DNA of 64,000 nucleotides from Fragilaria crotonensis (GCA_022925895.1 JAKSYS010000074.1:62001-126000), one strand, 5' to 3'; positions 33,410-44,800 are shown, counted from the stretch's first letter. The notes: generated from the sequence alone by a model not told the origin. Program-made: numbers and translations.

Positions 33410-34422
33410 ATGAAGGGAAGAGGAGCAAGTCTCGTACAAGCCTCTGAAAAGTGCGACTGCTTGCCGGGGTCTTCCATTTGCTCGTCGTTTGTTAGGTTTT
33501 CGCACTGTTTGAGATCGGAAGTAAATGGAGTGGCAATTGGTAATCAAGTGGGCGCGGCGGAATTCATGGTGCAAAGAAAGTAATTTGATTTTGGATGATT
33601 GGCGTCGCATTGACTTCGTCGTTCAATCTGCGTTGATGGACATGATGTATGGTGGATGATTTATGTTTCACGTGATGACGAGTACACGACAAGCTGGAGT
33701 ACAAGAATTGTGTCTGATGCGAGTTTGCGACAATTTTTAATACTTGTCTAAATTTTTTGTTCCGTACTTCGCAGTACCCTCATTGTCTACAACACTATGC
33801 ATGCGATGTTGAACACCAACGAAAAGACTTCTGCAACATGGGTATGATCAGCGGACTACTGCCGCTGTTTAGTCGAGTATGCCATAGGCCTCGTAGGCGC
33901 AGTTATTACCAGCGCTGGTCAGAAGTCGCGACCGAACATTCGCAAGGCCTGTCAATGCCGTCGCACTTCGGATATCACCGAGATTGCACGGGATCTCGGC
34001 AGGCGCGACTCACATTCGTCGTCCCAACCTTTTCACCATGCCTTCACTTAAGATGGAAAACGTGGCAAAAACATCGCCTGCAAGGAATAGTCCGTCCCAC
34101 GGCTAGTCTCGAGGGTCGCATTACGTCCAAACAAGTAACTGGCTCACATCCGTGGAACACATGGCTCGTCCGGGATGCTGAAGCAGCTGTCAGAAATAGA
34201 CATCACTAACACAACAATCGCAGTCGCTGAGATGAAAGGTTCCTGCACCGCGACAACAGGCACCTTATTTCGCAACTTCTCGAACGCTTGAAGAGCGTAT
34301 CACAATTCCTGCGCCCCATGAATCATCAACCGCCAACCATCAACCATGTAACCATAACCCGCATCACGGATGGAATAACGGAGCCAGTCCGACGTCAAAC
34401 ATCCAATTATTTCAACTGCATC
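33410..34422. other. spacer between the convergent LRR genes
   Basis: About 1 kb with open stretches on both strands (for example 33757-34209 plus, and a minus-strand run LRNKVPVVAVQEPFISATA near 34270-34210) but no recognisable family. It may hold a decayed gene on the minus strand. Confidence 0.35.
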
Positions 34423-36213
34423 TCACATATCTTTTCGCACCGCACCACACCGATTGCCACCATGGACAACGCGACCAAATCTGTAACACCTACCAAGATG
34501 AAATTCATAATAAGCATTTGCAATCTCCTGCGAATACTGCGTGCCTCGATTCATCCATTTTCTTTTGTTACAGCCACATGAAGGGTAACCTTCTCCACCT
34601 GACTTGCAACAACCTGAACCGCACGTGATTTCACCACAGTCAATCCATATCGGGATAACACCGAGTTCGCAGAGAGATGATGGAATTGTGCCCGCTAACT
34701 GATTGCTGGCGAGATATAAATAGGTCAGGTATGTTAAGAGCCCCATCTCACTCGGAATGGTGGAAGTCAGTTGATTGCTGGAGAAATCCAACAGCAGCAG
34801 TTTTGATAAGAGCCCAATCTCACTTGGGACTGTCCCGGACAACTGATTGCTATAGAACGACAAAAACGTCAGATACGATAAGAGCCCGATCTCGCTCGGC
34901 AAAGTGGAAATCATCTGATTACTGGATGCATCCAAATGTGCCAGCTGTGTGATGAGCCCGATCTCTGTTGGAATTGATCCAGAGAAATGATTAAATAGAA
35001 GATCCAAATTCAACAGATTTGTCAGGAGCACGATCTCACTTGGAAGTGTGGAAGTCAACTGATTGTTCCAGAAAGACAATAACGTCAGATTCGATAAGAG
35101 CCCAATCTCACTTGGAATTTTGGAAGTTAACCCATTGCCATAGAAATCCAAATACGTCAGCTGCGTCATGAGCCCGATCTCGGTCGGAATTGTGAAACCA
35201 GTCGTTGCATCGTCCGATTTATACGAGTCAAACATGACTTTCGATCGACACTTTGTCACGTTCGGAATAGAAAGAAACTCGCAGGCAATTTCTTCCGGCG
35301 TCATCAAGGAAGGTACCGGTGTGGGGGGCGACAATTTATAGCCTCCTGGTGCTGCTGACGGTCGAGTGACAAGGACAATCACCACCACAATAAGCCCACA
35401 GCCAAGAAAAGTACTTCCAACAAGAATCCATCGATAAAAGGGACGTTGGTACCATTTAATTGTGACGTGATGGACCTCAGCAACCACAGTCGCTCCCTTC
35501 TCGTCTACATCGGGTACACGGTGCCCTTCGACAATATACAAACCACTTTCAGCAGAGCTTGGCATCCCCTCTTCTTCCTTGGATTCAACAACACGCAAAC
35601 CGCTTTCGGAAGAGATTGGAAGCCCGTCTTCTGCTTTGAATTCATCTAAGAACACTATGGTTGAACCATATGCACCAATTGGAATCAAGGGCGCCCGACG
35701 TGTTGCAGTGTTGCTATCTGATGATATGGGATACGCTCCTGGAGCGACATTTCGTTGCCTGGTGGGACGCATTGGTTCAACCAGAGGTGCATGATCTAAA
35801 CTATTAATACCATCACGGGGAGCAAGGTTGGGTTCATCAATTAGCGGTACCAAAGCATATGAAGGCAGGGCAGAAGGATCCGATGACGTGGTAACGTCGG
35901 GCAACTTGGGATGAAATTCATCAAGAAGGTCATCTTTCTTGATTTCGGCCTCCGTCGCGTCGGGAGTACGTTCTGCCGCTGCTGCTGCTGCGGCAGCAGC
36001 AAGGAGAGCATCCTCCTCATTGCCAGCCGAAGCATCCACGCCGCCGTCGTCGGCGGCGGTGCTTTCGAACCAAGTAGTATCTCCATTCTCCATTCGAAGC
36101 AAAAATTCTTCCACAAAGTCATCATGCTTGATTTCGGTTTCCATCAAGTCTGCAGTACGTTCTGCTGGTGCAGTTACGGGCGCATTCTCCTCATCGTCAT
36201 CAGAAGAATCCAT
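34423..36213 (-). CDS. single-pass membrane LRR protein, copy 2, with C-terminal read-through extension
   Basis: 596 residues from the first in-frame ATG (36213). The open frame continues upstream to about 36285 without another Met, so an upstream exon is possible. It is organised like the gene at 31598: acidic N-terminus with KHDDFVEEFLLRMENG and DDGGVDASAGN, an Ala run (eight or more), WYQRPFYRWILVGS, a membrane helix, linker, N-cap and 24-residue LRRs. Copy 1 stops after FPSCG (GGC TGA). Here the stop is TGT, and the protein runs about 50 residues further into former 3' UTR (NKRKWMNRGTQYSQEIANAY...). The paralogues are in inverted, convergent orientation. Function is unknown; the ligand-binding face is expected on the LRR concave strands. 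Confidence 0.83.
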   Translation of the reverse strand: MDSSDDDEENAPVTAPAERTADLMETEIKHDDFVEEFLLRMENGDTTWFESTAADDGGVDASAGNEEDALLAAAAAAAAAERTPDATEAEIKKDDLLDEFHPKLPDVTTSSDPSALPSYALVPLIDEPNLAPRDGINSLDHAPLVEPMRPTRQRNVAPGAYPISSDSNTATRRAPLIPIGAYGSTIVFLDEFKAEDGLPISSESGLRVVESKEEEGMPSSAESGLYIVEGHRVPDVDEKGATVVAEVHHVTIKWYQRPFYRWILVGSTFLGCGLIVVVIVLVTRPSAAPGGYKLSPPTPVPSLMTPEEIACEFLSIPNVTKCRSKVMFDSYKSDDATTGFTIPTEIGLMTQLTYLDFYGNGLTSKIPSEIGLLSNLTLLSFWNNQLTSTLPSEIVLLTNLLNLDLLFNHFSGSIPTEIGLITQLAHLDASSNQMISTLPSEIGLLSYLTFLSFYSNQLSGTVPSEIGLLSKLLLLDFSSNQLTSTIPSEMGLLTYLTYLYLASNQLAGTIPSSLCELGVIPIWIDCGEITCGSGCCKSGGEGYPSCGCNKRKWMNRGTQYSQEIANAYYEFHLGRCYRFGRVVHGGNRCGAVRKDM

Positions 36214-36255
36214 GCAATCGTCGTCGGCGATGCCGTTCGAACGAACTGCAAGCAA

Positions 36256-37687
36256 CTCGACTTCGAGTATCTGTCAGCGACATTCTAGAGGGTTGAGAAA
36301 AACCACCGCAACCCAAAACGAGGTGGTTTTTTAAATAAAAAAACAAAAACCACTCAGCAAAAAACACCTTCCTGCGAACCTGGGACATCCGGAAATTTGT
36401 CTTGATGGGATTACGGATTACGGTCACAATACCGTACTTGTAGTGATACAGGACAACAGACATGACCTGCAGAAGTGTACTACCGGTAGTATACGGAGTA
36501 CCAGGTACCGACTTAAGTTGACTACTGGTACAGCGAGGGTATTTTCTGTTTTCTATCCTTGAGAGGAACAGGATGACATTCGTACCGGTACTGTAGGAAA
36601 AAAGGTTATACTGTACAGTCAACATTTTTAGTGAGCTCGATCGTGTGTACCGTTGCATTGGCTCTTTATGCATACTGTACAATTCGCCATGTGTGTAGTA
36701 ATGTTTGCTTCGTGGTAGTACTGTAAAACGTACCACCGGTAGTACCATAGACTGAACAACATAAATTAACGGTCAAAATCTTCTAGTTGAATTTTAACAC
36801 AGTAGAATAGTCTTACTGCATACCCTCTCCGGTACGACCCACCGGTTTTTAGATTCTTGTAGCATTCTCATATGCATGTTCCTACTGTACTGCACAAGTA
36901 CATACAAGTACCAGGTTGTGCGACCGCAACAAAATCCCTCATCTTACGCTACAGTACCTGGTACTTGTACTTTTTCCGTGATGTTTATCGTACAATATTT
37001 GGAGAAGTACTGTACAACTGGCATTGGCATGGTCGACAATCCTCATTTCTCATCCGCACGCCAATGGTGCGATTGAATATATATATAGCGACTATGAATA
37101 CTAGCTAGTGGGTAACTCACATTTGATCGAGTGTCTACTACAGGAAACTGGACGTACAGTACCCCAACCTGGTCACTCCGTACCACTACTTTTTCCCTAC
37201 AGTATGCAGTACCATGGTACCAACGTAGGAAACTTCATGAAGTACAGTACCAGGTACTTATCATGCCCCAGTATTGCAGTTCATCGCACGGTATATTTTA
37301 CAGTAGCATTTGTGAAGCAACCTGTTCACAGCAAATTCAATAAGTATTCCATCCAGTAACTTTGAATTCGTACAGTATTGTAGTTCAGTAACGTAACACA
37401 CTGTCGTGTCAACATAAATTACCGTCCGTTTGTGTACTGTAGACCTGTAGTACATGTAATCCACGTAGCAGTGCAACAGTACCCCAGAGTGGTCATACTC
37501 CGTAACAGACGCACGCACGCACACAATTAATTTATAATATAGTAGGATATATGTATGGTTGTATGGTGTATTCATACTTCATACAACCACTCGCACATGG
37601 CGAAACAAGGATTGAGCTTCGCGTACAGTCATTTTCATGTTGTTTTTGACTTAACACAAATCAACAATCATCCATCATTCAATCATC
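36256..37687. other. GTAC-rich intergenic region
   Basis: No gene. GTAC tetranucleotides are strongly over-represented: 13 occurrences in about 320 bp at 36434-36750, many as GGTACC, AGTACT or ACCGGT-linked palindromes. More occur at 36880-37300 (CAAGTACATACAAGTACCAG, CAGTACCTGGTACTTGTAC). A CACACGCACGC-like run lies near 37510. This may be both LRR 5' flank and an unrecognised repeat. Confidence 0.5.
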
Positions 37688-38370
37688 ATGACGACCGCTG
37701 CTCCTGAGAATCCTCGCATTATCAGACTGCTTGATGTTGATTGTGTATGGCACGTTGACGATTCCTCGTGGTGAGGTAGAACCGTCCATAATGGACTTTA
37801 TGATTGAGTTGAGCAAGAAGATCACGGTTGGCATTGTTGGCGGTTCCGATCTTCCAAAGCAAGAAGAGCAGCTTGGAGAAGGCATTGCCAGTATCTTCCC
37901 ATACAACTTTAATCAGAATGGGTTGGTCGCGTATAACAATGGTGAACTCAAAAAGTTCAGAAGATTGCCAAATTCCTTGGAGACGACAACGTCAAGAAGA
38001 TTGTCAACTGGGTTTGAAGTACATGGCGGAACTCGATCTTCCCATCAACGTATGCAAACATTGGTTGGCGTGTTTCATTACCTTCCGCGTTGTGAAGGCG
38101 ATAGCATGTATGTCTCCATTGGAACATTTGTCGACTTCAGGAGTGGCATGCTCAATATTATGAAAAGTTTGAGTTGTATAATTTCGTGAGAAAGAATATG
38201 GTGGAGACTATGAGAAAGGAATTCAATGCCTTGAACTTGAAGTACAGCATTGGAGGTCAGATTTCGTTTGTTGTTTGAGATATTTGTCTCCCGATGACGT
38301 TGAAGATCCACTTCTTTTGGTTGTTTGAGGACAAGACTTTGAGGGAGGCGACAACTGAGATCTTTCCATG
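37688..38370 (+). pseudogene. phosphomannomutase pseudogene
   Basis: The ATG at 37688 gives TTAAPENPRII and LLDVD, then a 7-base insertion (TGTGTAT) splits the HAD catalytic motif DVDGTLT. After it, GTLTIPRGEVEPSIMDFM and GGSDLPKQEEQLGE read well. Further lesions are a one-base shift near 37955, a missing T near 38010 (NWVLKYMAELDLPI is recovered in the other frame), about 70 foreign bases before GTFVDFRSGMLN, a deletion after it, and further shifts in KYSIGGQISF and KIHFF. Eukaryotic phosphomannomutase interconverts mannose-6-P and mannose-1-P for GDP-mannose synthesis. This copy cannot be active, since the nucleophile Asp motif is broken and several frames are needed. The functional gene must lie elsewhere. 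Confidence 0.8.
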
Positions 38371-39131
38371 AAAGGATCTGTTGACATACGGTCACTGATC
38401 GAACATGTGTGGACTACACACCGACACCAGCGAGCACATGTTTCAGCTGCCACTTGTAGCGTCACAACCTTTTTCATGGTGGACACGAAACAGCACTCAG
38501 AGTGCCGGTGCCCAGGAATAATATTGTAGGGCCACCATTGGATCTATCAGGGACGGGTTACTGCTCATTATTACTGCATCATTGAAATACTAACCTTCAC
38601 AGTGGGCATAATGCGGCCGATGTTGACGCAGGTCGCATTACACTGTTGGAGTAGATTGCTCACGAACTAAAGGGCGTGTGCTCATTATAGGTTCTGAATC
38701 TATTGGTGACACAAGCAACTCGAATCCTCCGAGGTTGTCGAGCGAAGCTGGCGACGATGAGTTTCGACAACCCTGAATTGCTATATCATAATTGCTTTTC
38801 TATTTGCATCATACATTATACACTACGTTTTACAATGGCAACACAACACAAACAAATATTCGAAGTAGTTTTAATACGGGTGTGGACGACAGAATGCTTT
38901 CGAACTTGAACTCAACCGTGAAAAGAGAACCATTGTCAACAAACGCAAACTCAACTCACTGTACGGGGGGCGACACCTTTGAAGTAGGTGATCCGAATTC
39001 CCCAGAATCCGGAAGGTTACTTAACGCTTAAAGTACAATATGAGTTACGAGAGTCTGCTGTTGAAGTCAATGGGTCAGGGTTACACAATATAATGAGTCA
39101 CGAACATGGGCATCCTGCAAAGTTTGTGAAG
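38371..39131. other. intergenic, no recognised gene
   Basis: About 760 bp between the phosphomannomutase relic and the repeat protein. ORFs are short and without family resemblance. Confidence 0.4.
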
Positions 39132-40232
39132 TTAGTAGACGAAGTACTGGCGCACTAGGTGCTGTGGGTTGTCATACGAAGCCTGTACAGTCAAGAAACG
39201 CAACACAGGAGTGAGTAGTAGAGCCGGGGCAAGAGAAATTCCTTGGAAAGAAGTTACCAGAAGATCCATTTCCGCAGGAGTCACATCATCCTTGCTAATG
39301 GAAAGTGCTTCGAAAAAAGGAATCAGGAGATTAACTTCTTCATCGGAAGATTCCCAATCCATGGTATCGTCGATCTCGTCTTCGGTCTCGTCTTCGAAGC
39401 ATGGAATCAGGAGATTAACTTCTTCTTCGGACGATTCCCAATCCATGGAATCCACGGTTTCTCTGTATTTCCAATACATGGGATCGTCAATTTCCGTGGG
39501 CTCCCAATCCATGGGAACGGGATCCTCGATTTCCGTGGATTCCCAATCCATGGGAATTGGATCGTCAATTTCCGTGGATTCCCAATCCATGGGAATGGGA
39601 TCTTCAATCACCGTGGATTCCCAATCCATAGGAATGGGATCCTCAATTTCCCTCGATTCCCAATCCATGGGAATGGGATCCTCAATGACTGGGACAAGGG
39701 GGGTTGCGGGCGTGGCGGGCCAACGTGGACTGGCATAGCTGATTGGCGTGTTGAATGGGAAGCCAAACTGGTTCAAGTTCGACGGGGGTGGCGTAGCACG
39801 AGCGTTGTGGGGCGCACTGGCATAGCTGATTGGCGTGTTGAATGGGAAGCCAAACTGGTTCAAGTTCGACGGGGGTGCCAGAGCACGAGCGTTGCGGGGT
39901 GCACTGGCATAGTTCGTGGTCGCGGGTGTGGCGGGCCAACGTGGACTAGCACGTAAAATAGATCTGGGATTTTTGGCATAATTGTTCGGAGTGTTCGTGG
40001 GAAGCCATGGGAAGCCAAACTGGTTCAAGTTTGACGGGGGTGGCGTAGCACGAGCGTTGTGGGGCGCACTGGCATAGCTGATTGGCGTGTTCAATGGGAA
40101 GCCAAACTGGTTCAAGTTCGACGGGGGTGGTGGAGCATGAGCGTCCGAAGGCGAACTTGCATGCTTTGGGAAGCCGAACTGATTGAAGTTCGAGGGGGGT
40201 GGAGCATTGGGGGGATCGGTAGGGGCGCACAT
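39132..40232 (-). CDS. orphan protein with NQFGFP repeats and DPIPMDWES repeats
   Basis: 366 residues, intact, ATG at 40232. The N-terminal half has five imperfect copies of a 25-30-residue unit PPPSNLNQFGFPxNTPISYASAP, with two SPRWPATPAT inserts. The middle has about eight copies of an 11-14-residue unit STEIEDPIPMDWE. Two copies of MDWESSxEEVNLLIPxFE follow, then a non-repetitive helical tail to VRQYFVY. There is no signal peptide or membrane helix. The first half is Pro/Asn/Phe-rich and presumably disordered, and its FG-containing unit is loosely like nucleoporin FG repeats. The second half is strongly acidic with a repeated Trp. Repeats kept in frame with substitutions suggest selection on the protein. 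No family is recognised, and a binding scaffold is only inference. Confidence 0.78.
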   Translation of the reverse strand: MCAPTDPPNAPPPSNFNQFGFPKHASSPSDAHAPPPPSNLNQFGFPLNTPISYASAPHNARATPPPSNLNQFGFPWLPTNTPNNYAKNPRSILRASPRWPATPATTNYASAPRNARALAPPSNLNQFGFPFNTPISYASAPHNARATPPPSNLNQFGFPFNTPISYASPRWPATPATPLVPVIEDPIPMDWESREIEDPIPMDWESTVIEDPIPMDWESTEIDDPIPMDWESTEIEDPVPMDWEPTEIDDPMYWKYRETVDSMDWESSEEEVNLLIPCFEDETEDEIDDTMDWESSDEEVNLLIPFFEALSISKDDVTPAEMDLLVTSFQGISLAPALLLTPVLRFLTVQASYDNPQHLVRQYFVY

Positions 40233-41079
40233 GGTGTCTTTAAGAGGTTGTTGATGTTGATGGTAATGTTTTTTGTAATTGTGATGATGTTAACGTGGTC
40301 AGTCGGTCTTTGTTGACGCTGTCCTCGCTTTTCTACAGCCCTTTGTACATGGGTCCACCGTATTGAATGTCCGTTCAGTTTTGTCGATGAGACATCCACG
40401 TATCTTCACGGCACTTCCTACAAAGGTTCTTCGTATATATTGTCCGTTCAGATTTCCTTGTAACACCCCTTATCCGTTCAGTTTTTGTCCTCACCAAGCC
40501 TGTTCGTTCAGTTTCAGTCAGTCGGTCCACCCCCTCAGTTCGGAGACACCATTCGGCCATTCAACGACGTAAACAGTTGTGTCCTTTCTGTCTGCTCAGT
40601 ATGTAGGACCTGTGGGCTTACTGATAAATATTTGAGACTTAGAGCACTAAATGTCTTGGATTCAGAAGTAACGGGGTTAATACTACGTATATAAAAAGAT
40701 CATGCCGGTTTGATACGATGCATACCTGTGTACCATGGTGCAAGTACTAGCTTGTACCAGGTAGTGCGCTGGAAAGTTCCGGCCACGCACCTCAGCTTGG
40801 TATTAACTGCGTGTAGAAGCTACGAGAAAAAAGTCATTTTACCGGACCTCCTCATAAGTGGAGGTCGTTCGTCTACAAAAGGTAGCAGTACTAATACTTA
40901 GTACTATAGCTACTGTAGCTAGTATTTCTGCTTGCACTCGGAGCACAGAACAGATTGCTGTACCGTACTCCAGTACTCGAGTATTGGGTACCAGTGAGCT
41001 TGAAAGAGATACGAGCATGTTGGAGAAATCTTGGACTTCAACGTCATCGTCGTTTTTTATGACCAGCTCAGTGACCAGT
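40233..41079. promoter_or_regulatory. upstream region of the repeat protein
   Basis: Between 40365 and 40520 the phrase CCGTTCAGTTT or a close variant (GTCCGTTCAGATTT, TTCGTTCAGTTTC) occurs four to five times at 50-80-bp spacing. This looks like a repeated upstream motif for the minus-strand gene. The rest is GTAC-rich and without a clear gene. Confidence 0.35.
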
Positions 41080-41542
41080 TCAAAACATGGATAACTCGCA
41101 GATACCATCCCGAGGCTGTGACAGCTGAGAGTCGAGTCCATTGGGACGTTCCAATTTCACAAGATAGTACAGAACAATAGAGAGCCTTTTGCGAACATTC
41201 TTATCTTCGGGAAGAATGCACACGAAAAGAAGGGGAGTTCGTCCATCACCATCTCTGCTTTCCAAAAAAAAAGTCAAAGTGTACGCACGACCCCGAACTG
41301 CTCGGCTCACCAACAACTTGACCAACTCGACTATCATTCCTGCGGATGGCAATGTGCAAAAGTGATTCAGATGAGCACAAGCCCACCACATCAATCGCAC
41401 GAAAGATATCCAACAGGTACTCCACCACCTTTAGATTACGGCCTTTTAACCGAAAAACGCAACATGGAGCGCTGTTGTGCCTTGACGATCAACAGCGTAC
41501 ATAAGTTCCTTCCGACTGCCACCCCATTCTGTCCCGAGGTAT
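41080..41542 (-). pseudogene. ankyrin-repeat protein relic, 3' part
   Basis: Ankyrin consensus pieces appear in three frames on the minus strand: VDRQGTTALHVAFFG (near 41500), LKVVEYLLDIF...LLHIAIRRNDSR (41428-41330), and LVKLLVSRAV...RDGDGRTPLLFVCILPEDK (about 41340-41200). A stop lies right after the first. Similarity resumes across the LINE insertion at 50611, so this is the downstream piece of one older gene. The large ankyrin family gives no specific function. Confidence 0.65.
41530..41542. repeat. target-site duplication of the full-length LINE, 3' side
   Basis: TGTCCCGAGGTAT, repeated exactly at 50598-50610. Confidence 0.9.
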
Positions 41543-41640
41543 AATAAACCTAATTATTAGGGTTTTCACCGTCGATGGTCTTTTAACAAAACCATCGTGT
41601 GTACCCCGTCGTGGCCATCCCTTATTCCATGGTGGCGACG
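41543..41640 (-). ncRNA. LINE 3' UTR structured tail (two conserved hairpins)
   Basis: CCTAATTATTAGG (41549-41561) is a near-perfect palindrome. GATGGTCTTTTAACAAAACC (from 41574) forms a second stem. The corresponding positions in the other LINE copy (54943-54955 and 54970-54986, GGTCTTTCGACAAGACC) also pair although the sequence differs. The GTGTGTACCCCGTC block beside them is conserved. It is probably the recognition site for the LINE reverse transcriptase. Confidence 0.55.
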
Positions 41641-41836
41641 ATCATGTTATCCTAACCCCATCCCTAGCGCGATACCTTATTTCGGTGCATGTATTCCAAG
41701 TGTGTTTGAACGTTGTGTATCCGTGTTCGACGGTCTGAAAAAGTTTGTCAGTAAAGTTTGTCTCTTCCCGTCACGACTGTATCTATCCTGTGCCATTTTC
41801 ATGTAACGAAGCCATCGCCGTCGTGAGGACGCTGAT

Positions 41837-44800
41837 TTATTTAAAATCTTCCAATGGTTGCTCGCAGTAATGCCTATCGCCTGCTCTTAAGGTTTCCGAT
41901 TGTCGGTGCATTGCAGTTATCTCCGCCGCCTCCGCTTCCCTGATGTGTCGGTTGATGGCATCCTGGTTGTCGTAGCATTGTATTCCGGGCCTTCCATGTT
42001 GTCTGCGTGAGAGCTTGAACGGCTTTAAGAATGTGTGTATGCGGTGAAAACCAGTGTCCGGTTTAGCTGGAGAAGAATCGAACATAGCGTCCTCCGCCAT
42101 GAATCGCCACTCGACACTCAAGTACCCTTTGACTGCGTTATCCCATCCAATCGTCAGCTGATCACTTAAAGCTACACGCAGGCGTTCGTGGAATTTAGAC
42201 GGAATTTGATCGAACGGAGGATCGTATACTGCAATGCCCTCCACCCAGGAGATGATGCCATCTCGTAGGATTTGAAACACCGGGTGGGGTTCCTTCGGGG
42301 ACATTGTTTTCCTGAAAGTTTGTAGACCTTTTTCGTGGTCCAATTCGATCGGCATTGAAGGACGTGCTGTGTCGTCTCGTCCGTCGTCTTGCAGCACGGA
42401 CATAATCGAAGCTGGGGATCCTTGACCTTTGCGTTACGTATCCTCGTTACGCCCGTATGCCATTGGTTGAACATGAATTTTGTTTGCGCCACCTGTGCAG
42501 CCGGTGGTAATCGTCTATAGAAACGCCCGAGAGCTTCCACGTCGATTCGGTTCCAGGTGGCATTCGACCACCGATTTTGCGATTGGATATGCAACCGCAA
42601 GTGATAGCCGTTTATGTGGAATCGAATACTGGACTCGACCTGGGATACCAATCGAACCCCGTTAAGCAATACCGTGACTCGTGCTTCAGGAGTGTGATCT
42701 GTTTTCTCAATTGATTGTCGTTTGTTGGATTGTTCGCGATACCATGTTGCCAGAGAATCAACGTGATTGTTACGGATGACATCCCGATTATGCCCATTAC
42801 AGACATCGTGTCGCACCGTTTGATGGCCTTTGATCCACTTCGTCGTTATTTTCCGACGAAGGAACTTTGTTTCCGATCGAATGACTCCCAGATAATCAGA
42901 GTTTGCAGGTTGACGTGTTTGGTTGATGATGATTTAGTTTCCGCACCACGTTGTTTATCGCGGTTTGACTGTCCGTTACCCATCGGAACGTGCATTTATG
43001 ACGATGTCCCCAGTGTCGGTGTAACAATGAGAGAAACAGGAGAGCTGCCGCGTATCCACCGAGTTCGCATCTCGTAGAACTAGCGGTATCGTACGGTCCA
43101 TCGATAGGTCCAGCCCTTCGCAGAGAATGTCATTCTTTGGTGTCGTCACGCTCCATCCAACGTACCTTTGCGACCTTTCAGACCGCCGTCCGAAGCAATC
43201 GTAAGAATTTGTTTGCGTTGGCATTCTTTCCAAAGCGTGTCCTCGTCGGATGTAAAATTGATGTGAGACAAGAGGCGTCGCGTGTTCCTTGGTAATCGTT
43301 TGAGTCTCGACGATAGGGTCAATGCGTCGTCTTGTTGTTGCGAAGATTCCATGCTGACTTGGGTCTTCAGATCCTTCAGTGTGCTTTGGGGTGCTACTCT
43401 CCATGCCCTGCCGTACCTGAGAAATTGTGACGCTATATACCGTCTCCACAGGCGCTGCTGTTTCACAGTCGGATTTTGTTGCCTCGGCCACGTCGGATTG
43501 ACAACAAAATCTGTAGGTCGTATGCCGTCAAGTGCCCATGCTGCAATCTTAGAAGGTTCATGGCAATCCACCATATCGGCTATCGTCGTCACTTGGAGGA
43601 ACAGTCGTATGAGATTGATATCGGTCTGTTGTTGCGTTGTATCCCTTCAAACGGATTGAGTTCATGATGTACTGGTCATGTGGACCCCGAAGTGGAAGCG
43701 AGAGGACATTTGTGATGTCCATGCTAATGTTGTGATTGGACATGAACTGACGCATTGAAAGGATCCAAGTCGGCGTGAGATACGGTATATGTATACTCGG
43801 TTCCGCTAGTAGTTGCATGGGGACGCCCGATTCGAGTTGTGATGCTTGAAGTTGAAGAAGAAGCAACTTCCCGACTTCTGTGTTGCCGTAAACCTCGTGA
43901 CGAAAATATTTAATCATTTCAATGCCTCCCTCTGTGCGAAGGTCCATGAGTCCTAATCCGCCCATGGATATGGGACCGTGACACAGCGACCGGTAATTTG
44001 CTGGAGAGTCCCAGTTTTTGCACAATCGTCGGAATGATTTTTGTCTGCACCTGAGCCAATTCTTCTTCGTCCACCGCTACGGCTGGCAGTGAATACCTCA
44101 TGGCCGGATCGTATATAGTGCGATGGAAAACTCGAATGTCGCCAGGAGTTAATCGAGGTGATTTGAGGTAACCTGCGAATTTGTCAGCCTTGGCTTTCAG
44201 AGCTTTGATATGTGCCGAGAAATCCCCTGACGGTGTTTGATGCACACCAAGAATCCTTGCAGGCTGGTTGATGTCTTGTCGTCGAATTTTCGCCCTTTGA
44301 TGATGGGATAATGACCCCTGATATAAATTGATGGAGGGATCGGAGAGGGACGATGTGCGCATTTGTGGTCGACCATTGCGCCAGTCCCAATACATAATGT
44401 ACCAGGAACATTTCTTCAGATTAAGAGCTCCCCCTGAAAAAATGGAGAAGTTGTTCCCATGTCTGTGCGACCGTTTCTAGTGCTGTTGTCAATTCATGGA
44501 TCGATTTTGTACCATCATCTGTTATCCCGATAGCTGTGTCATCGACAAACGCGTCCACCAGTCGTCTATGAGTAATAGAGCCATCCACTGATCGAAAGCT
44601 TATGCGATCGGGAATAACACGTTCCAACGTATTCAGCAGAAGTACCACGAGTGATAGCCACACCGATGGTGATGCCCCGCTTCCTTGGCCAGTACCGAAA
44701 AGAGGTTCCAAAGGCGTACCGCTGTACGACTCTTCTGATACTCCGTACACCGTTTTCACCATGTATTTCATCAATTCGAGAGATGTTGCATGAGTACGGA

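Noticed and set aside
33757-34209. 150-codon plus-strand ORF between the LRR genes
   Set aside because: No recognisable domain and irregular composition. It probably overlaps a decayed minus-strand sequence.
39132-40232. Calling the repeat protein a nucleoporin
   Set aside because: The FG occurs once per unit in an NQFGFP context without the GLFG, FxFG or coiled-coil features that would support it.
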